64,000 bases of DNA from Flavobacterium sp. YO12 (GTDB lineage Bacteria; Bacteroidota; Bacteroidia; Flavobacteriales; Flavobacteriaceae), in NCBI RefSeq assembly GCF_004119495.1, contig NZ_NRQU01000004.1, positions 62,001 through 126,000 on the forward strand. The letters are read 5' to 3'. A model generated the notes under the pieces. The model had not been told where the DNA came from and did not search any database. It worked only from the letters and a program-made list of their open reading frames with translations. Shown piece after piece: positions 1 to 9,281 of the stretch; the stretch's first letter is position 1; each line of letters starts with the position of its first letter. The translations under genes and the position numbers were made by a program.

Positions 1-811
1 CTAAAAGGCTTATTGGTGTATTGAATGTAGAGTTTGTACTAAAATCTACACCAAGACCAGTTCCGCTTTTTCCTTTTTTAGTTGTAATCAAGATAACACC
101 ATTTGATCCTCTGTACCCGTAAAGAGCAGAAGCGGCACTACCTTTAAGTACTGACATAGAAGCGATATCGTCTGGATTGAAAGAAGACATACCATCTCCT
201 TTATCAGCTCCACCCCACATACCAGCATTACCTTGCTGAGTGTTATCGATTGGAATACCATCTACAACATACAAAGGCTGGTTTGATCCAGAAGCCGAAG
301 TTGCTCCACGAATTACAACACGGCTAGAACCTGAAGGTCCAGAAACTGGCGCAGAAACGTTAACACCGGCAATTTTACCTTGTAATGCGTTTCCTAAGTT
401 AATTTCTTTGTTTTTTGTTAGTTCTTCTCCTTTAAGTTCCCCAACAGCGTATCCTAAACTTTTCTTTTGTTTTTTAACACCAAATGATGTTACAACAACA
501 TCTTTTAATTCTTGTACATTTTCTAATAATACAACTGATATTTTATTTTCACCTGGCTGAAGTACTATCGTTTTTGATGTAAAACCTATTGAAGATACAT
601 TTAAAGTAACTGCTCCTTCTGGAACATTCATTTTAAATCTACCTTCTGTATCTGTAATTGCACTAAACGGTTTTCCTTGAACCTCGATAGATGCAGCAAT
701 AACTCCTCTGTTTTGTGCATCTGACACTACGCCTGTTATTAATCGATTTTGCGCCACAGCACCTAAGCTGCACAACAATACCATTCCTAACACTGCTAAT
801 ATTCGTTTCAT
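1..811 (-). CDS. SusC/RagA-family TonB-linked outer membrane protein, N-terminal part (cut by left edge)
   Basis: About 270 N-terminal residues of a SusC-type receptor, read from ATG at 811. It begins with a signal peptide (MKRILAVLGMVLLCSLGAVAQ), then a carboxypeptidase-regulatory-like domain at about residues 24-100 (TGVVSDAQNRGVIAAS) and a TonB plug with the hallmark LYVVDGIPIDN, VLKGSAASALYG and GVILITTKKG. There is no STN domain, so it is not of the ECF/FecR-coupled kind, unlike the SusC at 21896-25276. The family imports oligosaccharides or peptides across the outer membrane with a SusD partner, which would lie outside the window. A LacI-type operator at 1034-1049 lies about 220 bases upstream. 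Given the LacI gene and the GH97 enzyme nearby, alpha-glucan uptake is likely but inferred. Confidence 0.93.
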   Translation of the reverse strand, partial: MKRILAVLGMVLLCSLGAVAQNRLITGVVSDAQNRGVIAASIEVQGKPFSAITDTEGRFKMNVPEGAVTLNVSSIGFTSKTIVLQPGENKISVVLLENVQELKDVVVTSFGVKKQKKSLGYAVGELKGEELTKNKEINLGNALQGKIAGVNVSAPVSGPSGSSRVVIRGATSASGSNQPLYVVDGIPIDNTQQGNAGMWGGADKGDGMSSFNPDDIASMSVLKGSAASALYGYRGSNGVILITTKKGKSGTGLGVDFSTNSTFNTPISLL

Positions 812-1033
812 AAGCTTTTTTTTTGGTAATTGGTAATTTGTTTTGTTTTAACGTGATTGTTTTTAAATAATTAATAAAAATTTGAACTCAATTTTAATAT
901 TGCACTCATAAGGTCTACGCCTAACAAATACAATGCTTTAATAGCAACGTAAACATTCCTATAACTCTTAGCAATCGATATAGTGAACAGCTCAAAAAAA
1001 TAACGCAATGATCGAATATTTTGACCTTAAATT

Positions 1034-1049
1034 ACTAAAACGATTTAGT
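1034..1049. promoter_or_regulatory. Probable LacI-family operator upstream of susC
   Basis: ACTAAAACGATTTAGT is a near-perfect palindrome (one mismatched pair) with the central CG usual in LacI-family operators. Matching sites occur at 2185-2200 and 5820-5835, each upstream of another gene of this locus. Confidence 0.7.
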
Positions 1050-1061
1050 AAAATTCCTAAA

Positions 1062-1080
1062 AAAAAACGAATCGTTTTTT
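1062..1080. terminator. A/T-rich inverted repeat after the LacI gene
   Basis: AAAAAACGA and TCGTTTTTT flank a single A. On the minus strand it follows the LacI stop and is followed by T-rich sequence, so it may be a weak terminator. Its core also resembles the nearby operators, so it could be a further LacI site. Confidence 0.35.
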
Positions 1081-1109
1081 TTCTTTTTTTATGATTATGC
1101 TCTTAAAAA

Positions 1110-2121
1110 TTAAACTGATTCTCTCACAATCAATTCTCCTTTTTTGAGACTTTTTTCTATTTCAAATTTCTCCATATTGGTCATCTGACTCAATAACAAT
1201 TGTATTGATTTGACCGCAATATCGTTAATAGGCTGCGAAATAACTGTTATTTTTGGTGTATGAAGTTTAAAACTGTCATGATCATCAAAACTAATAACCG
1301 AAACATCGTCTGGTATCGTTTTTCCAACTTTTTTAAAAGCTTGTAAACCTGCAAGCCCCATATAGTTTGTTAAAAACAAAACGGCATCAATTTGCGGATT
1401 TTTTTCTAAAAAACTTACAATTGCTGCAACTCTGGTTTCTTCAGTGCTGTTGTACTCCATATGAAGCACCAGCGAATCATTATAAATACCAGCTTCTTTT
1501 AATGCATCTCGACATCCGTCTTCTCGTGATTTCATCTGAATCATTTCAGAAGTGATGTTTACAATAGCGATGTTCTTACGGCCTTTATCGATCAAAAATT
1601 TTGCTGCAGAATTTGACGCCTCATAATTATCCATTACGACATGGCTCACATTTTGTCCTGCAAAATATCGGTCAATTAATACTACAGGCTTTTTTAGTCT
1701 CAAAAGCAAATCAATACTGCTTTCAATATTTTGTGTCGGAGTAATAATAAATCCATCCACATTTGCCTGCAGTAAACTATGTATTAACTCCTCAGAACGT
1801 TCATCATTACCGCCTGTACTGCAATAAAAAACGCGATAATCAATATTTCTTGCTTCATCCTCTATCACCCGCGCAAGATCAGCAAAAAACTGATTCGAAA
1901 TATCCTCAACAATTAACCCGATAGATCTCGTTTTACCCGTTCTTAGACTTGTCGCTATCATACTTGGTCGATAATTAAGTTTTTCAGCAACTTGCTGTAC
2001 TTTTTTAATCACCGCCGGGCTTATTCCCATCTTCTCTCCTTTATCATTAATAACAAAAGACACCGTAGATATAGAAACCTCAGCTTCTGTTGCAATATCT
2101 TTAATAGTTATTTTTTTTCAT
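1110..2121 (-). CDS. LacI-family transcriptional regulator, start region frameshifted at an A8 run
   Basis: A LacI/GalR repressor: N-terminal helix-turn-helix followed by a periplasmic-binding-protein-like sensor domain (ATSLRTGKTRSIGLIVEDISNQFF, then DAVLFLTNYMGLAGLQ and DVSVISFDDHDSFKLHTPKITVISQP). The uninterrupted frame opens only at GTG 2063, inside the DNA-binding domain. Immediately upstream the same frame encodes the missing helices (TIKDIATEAEVSISTVSF), and an ATG sits at 2121-2119, but the 8-T run at 2111-2118 (A8 in the mRNA) puts it one base out of frame. With seven A's it would read MKKITIKDIATEAEV, a classic LacI start, giving about 336 aa. It probably controls its own gene, susC and the GH97 gene through the three palindromes. 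Confidence 0.88.
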
Positions 2122-2184
2122 TTAGAGAGTTAATTTTACATTAAGCTGTTATTAACGATATCACAAATATAACTAAAAATAGTT

Positions 2185-2200
2185 ACTAAAACGATTTTGT
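2185..2200. promoter_or_regulatory. Probable LacI-family operator upstream of the LacI gene
   Basis: ACTAAAACGATTTTGT lies about 65 bases upstream of the likely ATG of the LacI gene and matches the sites at 1034 and 5820. Its position suggests autoregulation. The rest of the 2122-2423 gap is AT-rich and shows no gene. Confidence 0.6.
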
Positions 2201-2423
2201 AGATATTATTTTAAACAAATCATTATTTTAAAGCCAATAATAATCATATTTAACAGTAATTGTATGTGTTTTTAGCATTAATCGTTATTTTTAATCAGAT
2301 AAAAACGGCATAATTTTAATATTAATATCCTTTTATTAAGAATCTTTACTGAATTTATGAACGGGCAATTTAACTCTTTTTTTTGGTTTGCAGTTATTTT
2401 AAATCAAATTAACACTTATAGTT

Positions 2424-3392
2424 TTACGAAATATAAACTTCTAAAATTGAAGCTTCTCCTTCTAACACATAATTACGCATTCCTGCAGGAATTAAAACGG
2501 TATCTCCTTTTTTATATTGATAACTTACATTTTCATATCTAATCTCAAAAGCTCCTTCAATACACATATAAACAGTAAAAGTTTCTCCATTTTTATTTCC
2601 TTCAATCTTGCCGTCTAGCGGAATAATATTAGTTGTAAAATAAGGACAATCTACAATTACATTCGATTGATTAGAAACCGTTTCGTATTTTTTATGTGTA
2701 TCTACTTTATTGTAATTGATTGCATCAAGTGCTAAATCAACATGTAATTCTCTTGTGTTTCCTTGAGCGTCTTTTCGGTCAAAATCATATAAACGGTACG
2801 TAATATCAGATGTCTGCTGAATCTCTGCAACAACCAACCCTGCTCCAATTGCATGCACAGTTCCTGTTTCTAGAAAAAACACATCGCCTGCTTTTGCTTT
2901 TACATCGTCAAGAATCGAAACCAAAGTTTTATTGTTTAGATTTTCTAAATATTCTTCTTTGCTTGAATCTTCTTTAAAACCAACAATAATTCTTGCATCA
3001 GCATCAGCCTGCATAACGTACCACATTTCGGTTTTACCAAAAGAGTTGTGACGTTCTTTTGCTAATTTATCGTTAGGATGTACTTGTATTGATAAATCTT
3101 CGCGTGCATCTAGATATTTGAAAAGCAACGGAAATTGATTGCCAAATCGAGCATAAACGTTTTTTCCTAAAATATCATTTGGAGACTTATCAATAAGTTC
3201 TGTCAATGATTTTCCTTTTAATTCTCCATTTGCCACCACACTTACATCACCTTCTACTGTAGACAATTCCCAGCTCTCTCCTGTAATAGAAGAAACAATA
3301 GGTTTATTAAGAACCGTTTTTAATTTTTCGCCTCCCCAAATTCTTTCTTTCAAAATTGGTTCAAACTGTAAAGGGTACATTTTTGTATTCAT
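2424..3392 (-). CDS. manA: Class I mannose-6-phosphate isomerase
   Basis: Interconverts mannose-6-phosphate and fructose-6-phosphate in the cytoplasm, feeding mannose into glycolysis or supplying GDP-mannose synthesis. The 322 aa length fits the short bacterial type I family. Zinc-site residues are visible: Q103 and H105 in SIQVHPNDKL, E122 in GKTEMWYVM, and H180 in ETGTVHAIGAG. The motif QQTSDITYRLYDFDR follows, and a small cupin-like C-terminal domain ends the protein. No LacI palindrome precedes it, so it need not belong to the alpha-glucan regulon despite lying between the LacI and GH97 genes. The 299-base gap upstream is filled with degenerate repeats. Confidence 0.93.
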   Translation of the reverse strand: MNTKMYPLQFEPILKERIWGGEKLKTVLNKPIVSSITGESWELSTVEGDVSVVANGELKGKSLTELIDKSPNDILGKNVYARFGNQFPLLFKYLDAREDLSIQVHPNDKLAKERHNSFGKTEMWYVMQADADARIIVGFKEDSSKEEYLENLNNKTLVSILDDVKAKAGDVFFLETGTVHAIGAGLVVAEIQQTSDITYRLYDFDRKDAQGNTRELHVDLALDAINYNKVDTHKKYETVSNQSNVIVDCPYFTTNIIPLDGKIEGNKNGETFTVYMCIEGAFEIRYENVSYQYKKGDTVLIPAGMRNYVLEGEASILEVYIS

Positions 3393-3420
3393 TTTTTATA
3401 TTTTTTACTTTTTATTTTTT

Positions 3421-3690
3421 TTCGTCACTAATTTACTTCGTCTATTCGCTGTGGCTCGAGTCACTAATTATCACTAATTAATTTGTACTTAACTTAAATC
3501 TGCTTAATCTGCGCGGAATCTTTTTTTTGCCACAGATTAAAAGGATTAAAATGATTTTAAAAAATCTGCTCAATCTGCCAAATCTGCGTGATTTTTTTTT
3601 CACAGATTAGAATGACTAAAAAAATTCCGTATTTATCTGCGTTTTCGCGATAGCTAATCCGTGTCATCCGCGTGTCATTCCTCCAACTTT
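3421..3690. repeat. Intergenic array of degenerate AATCTGCG / CACAGATTA words
   Basis: The gap between manA and the GH97 gene is built from short related words: AATCTGC and AATCTGCG (several copies), CACAGATTA (twice, about 65 bases apart), ATCCGTGTCATCCGCGTGTC and TCACTAATTATCACTAATTA. Spacing is irregular and copies are imperfect, so this is not CRISPR. Such decayed word arrays are familiar between Flavobacterium genes. No coding frame was found. Confidence 0.6.
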
Positions 3691-3691
3691 T

Positions 3692-5794
3692 CTACTTTAT
3701 AGAAATCGCAGCGCCGCCGCTTGATGCCAGTTTTTGTTTCAGTTTTGTTTTACTGTTTACTGTAACTTTTCGAATGTTGTACGATTGCGGATTAGTTTTG
3801 TAATCTGCCGTTTTTCCATCTTCATAAATTGTTGCTGTAAAGTTTTTTCCTGCTGGAAGAAAACTAAAATCAATTAAAGCTGTACGTGAATTTTCATCTG
3901 TAATTGCACCCACAAACCATTCTTGTTTGCCTTTTGTTTTTCTGGCAATAGTAATATAGTCACCAGGTTCAGCTTCTAGAATATAAGTTCGATCCCAATC
4001 TAAAGCAACATCTTTTATAAACTGAAAAGCGTCATTAAATTTTATATAATTTTCTGGTAAATCGGCAGCCATTTGCAACGGACTGTACATCGTAACATAC
4101 AATGCCAATTGCTTAACAAGTGTTGTGCTCAATTTATTTTTCTTTGCTCCGTAAACAGATAAATCACCTTGAAAAATTCCTGGAGTATAATCCATTGGCC
4201 CGCCCATTAACCTTGTAAAAGGCAAAATTGTAGTATGATCCGGATGAATTCCTTCCATCGATTCAAACTCAGTTCCACGAGCTGATTCTTGCGCAAACCA
4301 GTTTGGATAAGTACGGTGTAAACCTGTTGGACGAACGGCTTCATGTGAATCTACCATAATTTTGTGCTTAGCAGCTTCTTGAGCTACATAAGTATAATGA
4401 TTTACCATTTGCTGTCCGTCATGATGTTCTCCTCTTGGAATAATTGGTCCAACGTATCCTGTTTTTACAGCATTGTAGTTATTATCAACCATAAAAGTTA
4501 AAGCATCTTTCAACTGTCTTTCATATTCAGAAACAGATGATGTTGTTTCGTGATGCATGATGATTTTAACGTTTTTCTTTGCAGCATAATCGCTTAGTTC
4601 TTTTACATTAAAATCTGGATATGCTTTGGTAAAACTATAAATGTGTTCTTTTTTAAAAGCAGTATTATCTTCCCAGCCTTCGTTCCAGCCTTCTACCAAA
4701 ACAGCATCAAAACCATTTGATGAAGCAAAATCTATGTATTCTTTTACATGTTTAGTATTCGCTCCGTGTGTATTATTTGGTTTTAACTTAGAAAAGTCTG
4801 TTTTCCCAATTACAACATCTTGATTGTCTGAATACGCCCAAGTTGATCCTCCGCCTGTAAAATATTCCCACCAAACACCAATATATTTTACTGGTTTTAT
4901 CCAAGAAACATCTTCAAAAGCACAAGGTTCATTCAGATTTAAAATCATTTTTGAAGATAGAATATTTCTCGCATCATCGCTTACAACAATAGTTCGCCAT
5001 GGCGTGAAACTTCCCGTTTGAATATATCCTTTATTACCAACTGCGTCTGGAACTAAATGCGAACTTAATGAATACGTTTTGTCATTTACATTAAGACACA
5101 TTGCTGGGAAGTTTTTTAGCGCGGCTTCGTGAATATTAATATAAAGTCCCTCATTTGTCTTCATCATTAAAGGCGTTTGAGCGGCTAAGTTTTTAATTGT
5201 TGCTTGCGCAGCTAATGGAACATGTGTTGCATCATAAACCAAAGACTGCATTTCTGATATTTTTGAAGTATTGTAACTATATTCATTTGTATCATAATCG
5301 CCCGGAATCCAGAATAGTTTATGATCTCCTGTCAAATTAAACTCAGTTGTTTCTTCTTGAATAATAAAGTGGCGCAAATTGTCTTGCACCGGAAATTCAT
5401 ATCTAAAACCTAAACCATCATTAAACAAACGAAAGTAAATAGACATTTTTCGTTTGCTCTTTTCTTGCACAAGATCAACTTTTAATTCATTGTATTGATT
5501 TTGTATTTCTTTTTGCTCTCCTAAAACGGGTTTCCAAGTACTATTTTCTGACTGAAATTTCGTTTCGGTAACTTGAAAACCTTTATTCAATAAAATATCA
5601 GACTTTATAACAAAACCCATTTTGCTTTCTTGAATTACTGCTTTTTGTTTAAAATTTAAAGCATAAACTGGCGTTCCGTTTTGGTCTAAATGAAATTTCA
5701 TTGTTAAGTTACCATTTGGAGACTTAAGGTCTTGCGCAGTAACAAATCCGACTAAAAACAATATAAAGAAGCAGCTAAAAAATGTATTTTTCAT
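3692..5794 (-). CDS. Glycoside hydrolase family 97 alpha-glucosidase (SusB-like)
   Basis: A secreted or periplasmic enzyme (signal peptide at residues 1-20, ending VGFVTAQ) of 700 aa with GH97 N-terminal beta-sandwich, (beta/alpha)8 barrel and C-terminal domain. Three glutamates match those of Bacteroides SusB at a constant offset: E416 (MHHETT), E485 (HEAVRPTG) and E509 (ESARGTE), the bases and acid of the inverting alpha-glucosidase branch. E503 matches a calcium ligand. The retaining alpha-galactosidase branch uses an aspartate nucleophile instead, so alpha-glucosidase is the better call. A perfect palindrome 26 bases upstream of the ATG (5821-5834) indicates LacI control. Likely role: trimming maltooligosaccharides for the susC system at the left edge. 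Confidence 0.92.
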   Translation of the reverse strand: MKNTFFSCFFILFLVGFVTAQDLKSPNGNLTMKFHLDQNGTPVYALNFKQKAVIQESKMGFVIKSDILLNKGFQVTETKFQSENSTWKPVLGEQKEIQNQYNELKVDLVQEKSKRKMSIYFRLFNDGLGFRYEFPVQDNLRHFIIQEETTEFNLTGDHKLFWIPGDYDTNEYSYNTSKISEMQSLVYDATHVPLAAQATIKNLAAQTPLMMKTNEGLYINIHEAALKNFPAMCLNVNDKTYSLSSHLVPDAVGNKGYIQTGSFTPWRTIVVSDDARNILSSKMILNLNEPCAFEDVSWIKPVKYIGVWWEYFTGGGSTWAYSDNQDVVIGKTDFSKLKPNNTHGANTKHVKEYIDFASSNGFDAVLVEGWNEGWEDNTAFKKEHIYSFTKAYPDFNVKELSDYAAKKNVKIIMHHETTSSVSEYERQLKDALTFMVDNNYNAVKTGYVGPIIPRGEHHDGQQMVNHYTYVAQEAAKHKIMVDSHEAVRPTGLHRTYPNWFAQESARGTEFESMEGIHPDHTTILPFTRLMGGPMDYTPGIFQGDLSVYGAKKNKLSTTLVKQLALYVTMYSPLQMAADLPENYIKFNDAFQFIKDVALDWDRTYILEAEPGDYITIARKTKGKQEWFVGAITDENSRTALIDFSFLPAGKNFTATIYEDGKTADYKTNPQSYNIRKVTVNSKTKLKQKLASSGGAAISIK

Positions 5795-5819
5795 AAGATA
5801 ATTTGAGAGAGTAAAAATT

Positions 5820-5835
5820 CCTAAATCGATTTAGT
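5820..5835. promoter_or_regulatory. Perfect-palindrome LacI-family operator before GH97
   Basis: CTAAATCGATTTAG (5821-5834) is a perfect 14-bp palindrome, flanked by C and T, just upstream of the GH97 ATG. It matches the sites at 1034-1049 and 2185-2200, so a repressor bound here would block transcription or early elongation. Confidence 0.75.
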
Positions 5836-5964
5836 AAAAATAATAAAATAAATTAAAAAGCAATACTTTGTAGAAAAAAATAAATATAATGGAATAAAAA
5901 CGCGGTTTAAATTAAGAATAATCTTTCGCGTAAAAAGTAAAAAAGAAATGTAATCTGTTGATTT

Positions 5965-6840
5965 CTATAAATTTTGAAGTCGGCGGTAATCTGTGGGAGA
6001 AATAGAAGAATGTTTTTTAAAAAAGCGTCCAAAAGCAGAAACTGAATTAAATCTAAGTCTATAAGCAATATCACTTATATTGATTGCTGGATTTCCTAAT
6101 AATACGACGGCTTCTTTTAACAAATGGGCATCAATAATTTCGTGCGGCGTTTTGTCTACCGCTTTTTTGACAATCTGAATCAGGTATTTGTTTGAAATGT
6201 GCAATTTCTGAGCATAATAACTTACTCCCTTATGCTGCGTAATATTATTCATAACGAGATTAAGAAATTGGAAATAAGTATCTTTCGGATTATTAGCAAT
6301 TGAAACTGTTTCAGGTGTTTCTTTTGGCAATAATTCTGCGGTTTCTAAAAGCAAATTGAATATAATGGTTCTTACAATTTCATCTTTAAACTTCAAATCG
6401 GCCTCAATTTTACTTTCAAGGTATTTCATTAATTTAATCAGCTTTTTGGCATCTTGCTCTTTGAGTTGAATGAGTTCAAATGATCTGTCTTTAAAAAAAG
6501 CCAATCTTTCAATGATAAAAGGATCAGATATATATTTAAGCAGAAATTCCTTTTCAAAAAACAGCAATTTCATCCTAAAGTCTTCGCTGTTATTATGAAA
6601 AGCAATAATGGTTGCTGGCCTTGCGATTAATAAAGTAAATTGTTTGATATAATGCTGATGTCCGTCAATGGCAATATCGATATCTCCTTCCGTGCAAATA
6701 CACAACGAATAATAATCCATCCGAAAAGGCTTCTGAGGATATTCCATTTGTTTTTTGCCCGAAGAAACATAATAGGGTAAATTATTATCAACCTCAAAAT
6801 AGGCCAATGTATCTCTTATTTTATCGTAAGGTTGATCCAT
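5965..6840 (-). CDS. AraC-family transcriptional regulator
   Basis: A 291-aa cytoplasmic regulator. The first 150 or so residues form a cupin-like sensor region (ICTEGDIDIAIDGHQHYIKQFTLLIARPATIIAF), and residues from about 190 form the double helix-turn-helix (HISNKYLIQIVKKAVDKTPHEIIDAHLLKEA, then INISDIAYRLRFNSVSAFGRFFKKHSSISPTDYR). The second half is the most conserved AraC signature and is complete. It lies downstream of the oleate hydratase gene on the same strand but is separated from it by a hairpin at 6967-7000. Whether it controls that gene, the GH97 gene or something remote cannot be told. Confidence 0.88.
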   Translation of the reverse strand: MDQPYDKIRDTLAYFEVDNNLPYYVSSGKKQMEYPQKPFRMDYYSLCICTEGDIDIAIDGHQHYIKQFTLLIARPATIIAFHNNSEDFRMKLLFFEKEFLLKYISDPFIIERLAFFKDRSFELIQLKEQDAKKLIKLMKYLESKIEADLKFKDEIVRTIIFNLLLETAELLPKETPETVSIANNPKDTYFQFLNLVMNNITQHKGVSYYAQKLHISNKYLIQIVKKAVDKTPHEIIDAHLLKEAVVLLGNPAINISDIAYRLRFNSVSAFGRFFKKHSSISPTDYRRLQNL

Positions 6841-6966
6841 CCTATATAAATCCTGCTTAAATATTGTTTTTGGAAAACTAATTTACGTATAAAAATAAGC
6901 ATTTACTAGGTATAATTCCTTATAAAACTTGACCTTTTAATAATTAACTAAACTTAATTCATGCAA

Positions 6967-7000
6967 AAATGACGCTAAAGCAAAAGCCTTAACGTCATTT
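6967..7000 (-). terminator. Hairpin terminator between oleate hydratase and AraC genes
   Basis: AAATGACGCTAA pairs with TTAACGTCATTT across a 10-base loop with one mismatch, 32 bases beyond the oleate hydratase stop. Confidence 0.6.
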
Positions 7001-7032
7001 ATTTGAATTATGCTATTATATACAATTATGTT

Positions 7033-8973
7033 TTAATCTCTGATTCCTCCTATCCAATGTTTTAATTTATTTAATTGTTCATTAAAGAAGGATTCGTGTT
7101 CTTGTCCGTCATCAGCATTTTCAACAAGCAGATGTTCGTAGTAAGTTCCTTTTAGAAATTTTCTTAAAAGTCCTTCGCCTACTATTGGCTCGTAATCATT
7201 TAATGATTGTGCTGCTTTAAGCAAATGACGAATATCGTATTGCAGCGGATTGATGTCCGGCACTTGTTTGTTTAGATTCAATAAGTCGTAAACCGCTATT
7301 CTGGCAGTTCGCACAGAACTTTCCATCGTAAATACAATATCATTATTGGTTTCTACAAATTGCCCTACTAATCCTAAATTGGTACAGCCTTCTGGCACTA
7401 CTTGCGGACGATCGCCTTTTGCTCTCGGCATAAACATAGACGTGATGTATGGCATATAAGAACTTCTAACTATAGTATTTTCTATAATATTATCTAGTTG
7501 ATCAATGATTCCTAAATGATATGCTAACTCAGCCAAAATCTCATTCCCCGTACATTGCGGCATTGTTTTTTTGACATAATCACCTTCTTTGTCCATAAAA
7601 AGGGCATAGACCCAAATTACTAAAATATCATCCGGCTGATCTGGAAAATGAGGTTGTCTGTTACAAGTAAAACTCATTAACCATTTTGAATCGCTGATGG
7701 TTACAATTCCTCCTGTTGCCGTTTTTCCTGAGTACGGATCGTTGACACAAAGTTCTTTTACTTTTTCTACAAAGGCAGAAGGTTTACAAGTAAGTGTAGC
7801 CGATTCCCAAGAAGATTTTGCAATATTACCACAGAATTTTTCAGGTTTCCCGAAAACTGGTGATTTAGCTGCCAGGTTTTTCCATAATTTCCAACCAGCA
7901 CTTTGCCCGCTGGTACTGTTGTCTAAACCTATAATTGGAGCATTTTTATTGTCTCCATAAAAGGTATCTTCAGTCATAGAACCTGTTGTAGCAATTACAT
8001 AATTATCTTTACCTACAGGAATTCTTTCTTCTTTTCCATTTTTTTCGGTAATAATAGCTTCCACCACCTTACCTTCGGTATTACTGTGAATATCTAAATC
8101 TTTAACGAGTGTGTTTAAGTCAATTTGTACACCTTTACTCTGAAGAAATCTTCGAAGCGGTGTAATAAAGGTATCATATTGATTGTATTTTGGAAAAACA
8201 AGACATGAAAGATCTTTCATTCCGTCGATTGCATGCAGAAAACGGTGCATATACAATTTACATTCTAATAAACTGTGCCAGTTTTCGAACGCAAACATAG
8301 TACGCCAAAAGAACCAAAAATTACTTTCTAAGAACGATTTACTAAAATAATCTTCGATGGTTAAATCGTCTAGATCTTCTTTCTTTTTAAGGAGCAATTT
8401 TATAATCGCAAGCTGATCTTTTTTCTCCAATCCAAATTTGCTAAAATCTTTAATTTGTCCTTTATTATGAATCAATCTCGCTTTAGAGTAATTAGGATCA
8501 TTATCATTAACCAAACGGTATTCGTCTAATACGCTATACGGTTCAGGAAGTTCTAAAGCGGGGATGTCCTGAAAAATATCCCAAAGGTTTTCGTAAGTCA
8601 TATCCATTTCACGTCCGCCGCGAATAATATAACCATCTGTAGTATTTCCGGCGCCATCAAGCGATCCGCCATCTACATGAAGCTGATCGAGAAAAATAAT
8701 ATTCTCACCCGGAACGTGACCGTCACGAATAAAATAATAAGCCGCTGCCATTCCTGCAATACCGCTTCCAACAATATAAATTTTACTGTCTTTATACGAT
8801 TTTGAAGGAATTCCTTTGTTTCGCTGATAGTTTCCAATTTGATCTGAAAAAGGCATCGTTTTTTCAGGTGTGTTAATTTGAACCTCTTTACTAGAGTCCG
8901 GTTTGTGGTTCACATTTCCATATTCTTGAGAACCATTAAGTAATTTATCGAATTTTGAAGTGGTAGAACTCAT
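7033..8973 (-). CDS. ohyA: Oleate hydratase (FAD-dependent fatty acid hydratase)
   Basis: Adds water to the cis-9 double bond of oleate and similar unsaturated fatty acids to give 10-hydroxy acids (EC 4.2.1.53; formerly myosin-cross-reactive antigen). The 646-aa protein has an FAD Rossmann motif at about residues 65-95 ([21 protein letters not shown]) and the family signature [12 protein letters not shown]122 and Y241 fall at the same numbers as the catalytic residues reported for the Elizabethkingia meningoseptica enzyme, so it is probably active. There is no signal peptide, so it is a cytoplasmic or membrane-associated protein. It appears monocistronic: a hairpin follows it, and a TAACTTTG box lies 24 bases before the ATG. 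Likely role: detoxifying host- or plant-derived unsaturated fatty acids. Confidence 0.95.
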   Translation of the reverse strand: MSSTTSKFDKLLNGSQEYGNVNHKPDSSKEVQINTPEKTMPFSDQIGNYQRNKGIPSKSYKDSKIYIVGSGIAGMAAAYYFIRDGHVPGENIIFLDQLHVDGGSLDGAGNTTDGYIIRGGREMDMTYENLWDIFQDIPALELPEPYSVLDEYRLVNDNDPNYSKARLIHNKGQIKDFSKFGLEKKDQLAIIKLLLKKKEDLDDLTIEDYFSKSFLESNFWFFWRTMFAFENWHSLLECKLYMHRFLHAIDGMKDLSCLVFPKYNQYDTFITPLRRFLQSKGVQIDLNTLVKDLDIHSNTEGKVVEAIITEKNGKEERIPVGKDNYVIATTGSMTEDTFYGDNKNAPIIGLDNSTSGQSAGWKLWKNLAAKSPVFGKPEKFCGNIAKSSWESATLTCKPSAFVEKVKELCVNDPYSGKTATGGIVTISDSKWLMSFTCNRQPHFPDQPDDILVIWVYALFMDKEGDYVKKTMPQCTGNEILAELAYHLGIIDQLDNIIENTIVRSSYMPYITSMFMPRAKGDRPQVVPEGCTNLGLVGQFVETNNDIVFTMESSVRTARIAVYDLLNLNKQVPDINPLQYDIRHLLKAAQSLNDYEPIVGEGLLRKFLKGTYYEHLLVENADDGQEHESFFNEQLNKLKHWIGGIRD

Positions 8974-8996
8974 AACTAATCTATTTTTGATTTACC

Positions 8997-9004
8997 CAAA
9001 GTTA
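8997..9004 (-). promoter_or_regulatory. Putative -7 box of the oleate hydratase promoter
   Basis: TAACTTTG on the minus strand matches the Bacteroidota consensus TAnnTTTG and lies 24 bases before the ATG. No clear -33 TTG was found at the expected distance. Confidence 0.4.
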
Positions 9005-9099
9005 AGACTAGCCTGAAGATAATGTGCATCCCGAAACTCGCTATTACTATCCCCAAATTCTTACTTTGTAAAACGCACTATAATTTAGTAATAACAATA

Positions 9100-9203
9100 A
9101 ATTAAACCCGTTAGACGCAATTACTCTCAACACATAGTCCCGATAACTATCGGGACTATGTGTTAGATTATTATTTTTTACAATTACACTCAACGGGTTA
9201 AAT
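9100..9203. repeat. Nested inverted repeat with 17-bp perfect inner stem
   Basis: The inner arms AACACATAGTCCCGATA (9129-9145) and TATCGGGACTATGTGTT (9148-9164) are perfect and separated by two bases. Outer arms AATTAAACCCGTT (from 9100) and AACGGGTTAAATT (to 9203) enclose them with one mismatch. It could terminate transcription on either strand. The nested terminal arms also make it look like a small non-autonomous repeat unit. The remainder of the 8974-9281 gap shows no gene. Confidence 0.65.
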
Positions 9204-9281
9204 TAGTATATAAAAACGTAGTACTGTACTAAAACTCCTTATGCATATTAAAATCTCTGTTCGATAAAAAAATTAACCAAA

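Noticed and set aside
3421..3690. CRISPR-like look of repeated AATCTGC words
   Set aside because: Copies are imperfect and spacing irregular, with no constant spacer length and no cas gene nearby.
2424..5794. Mannan-utilisation locus because of manA
   Set aside because: No mannosidase is present; GH97 carries alpha-glucosidase residues and manA lacks the shared operator.
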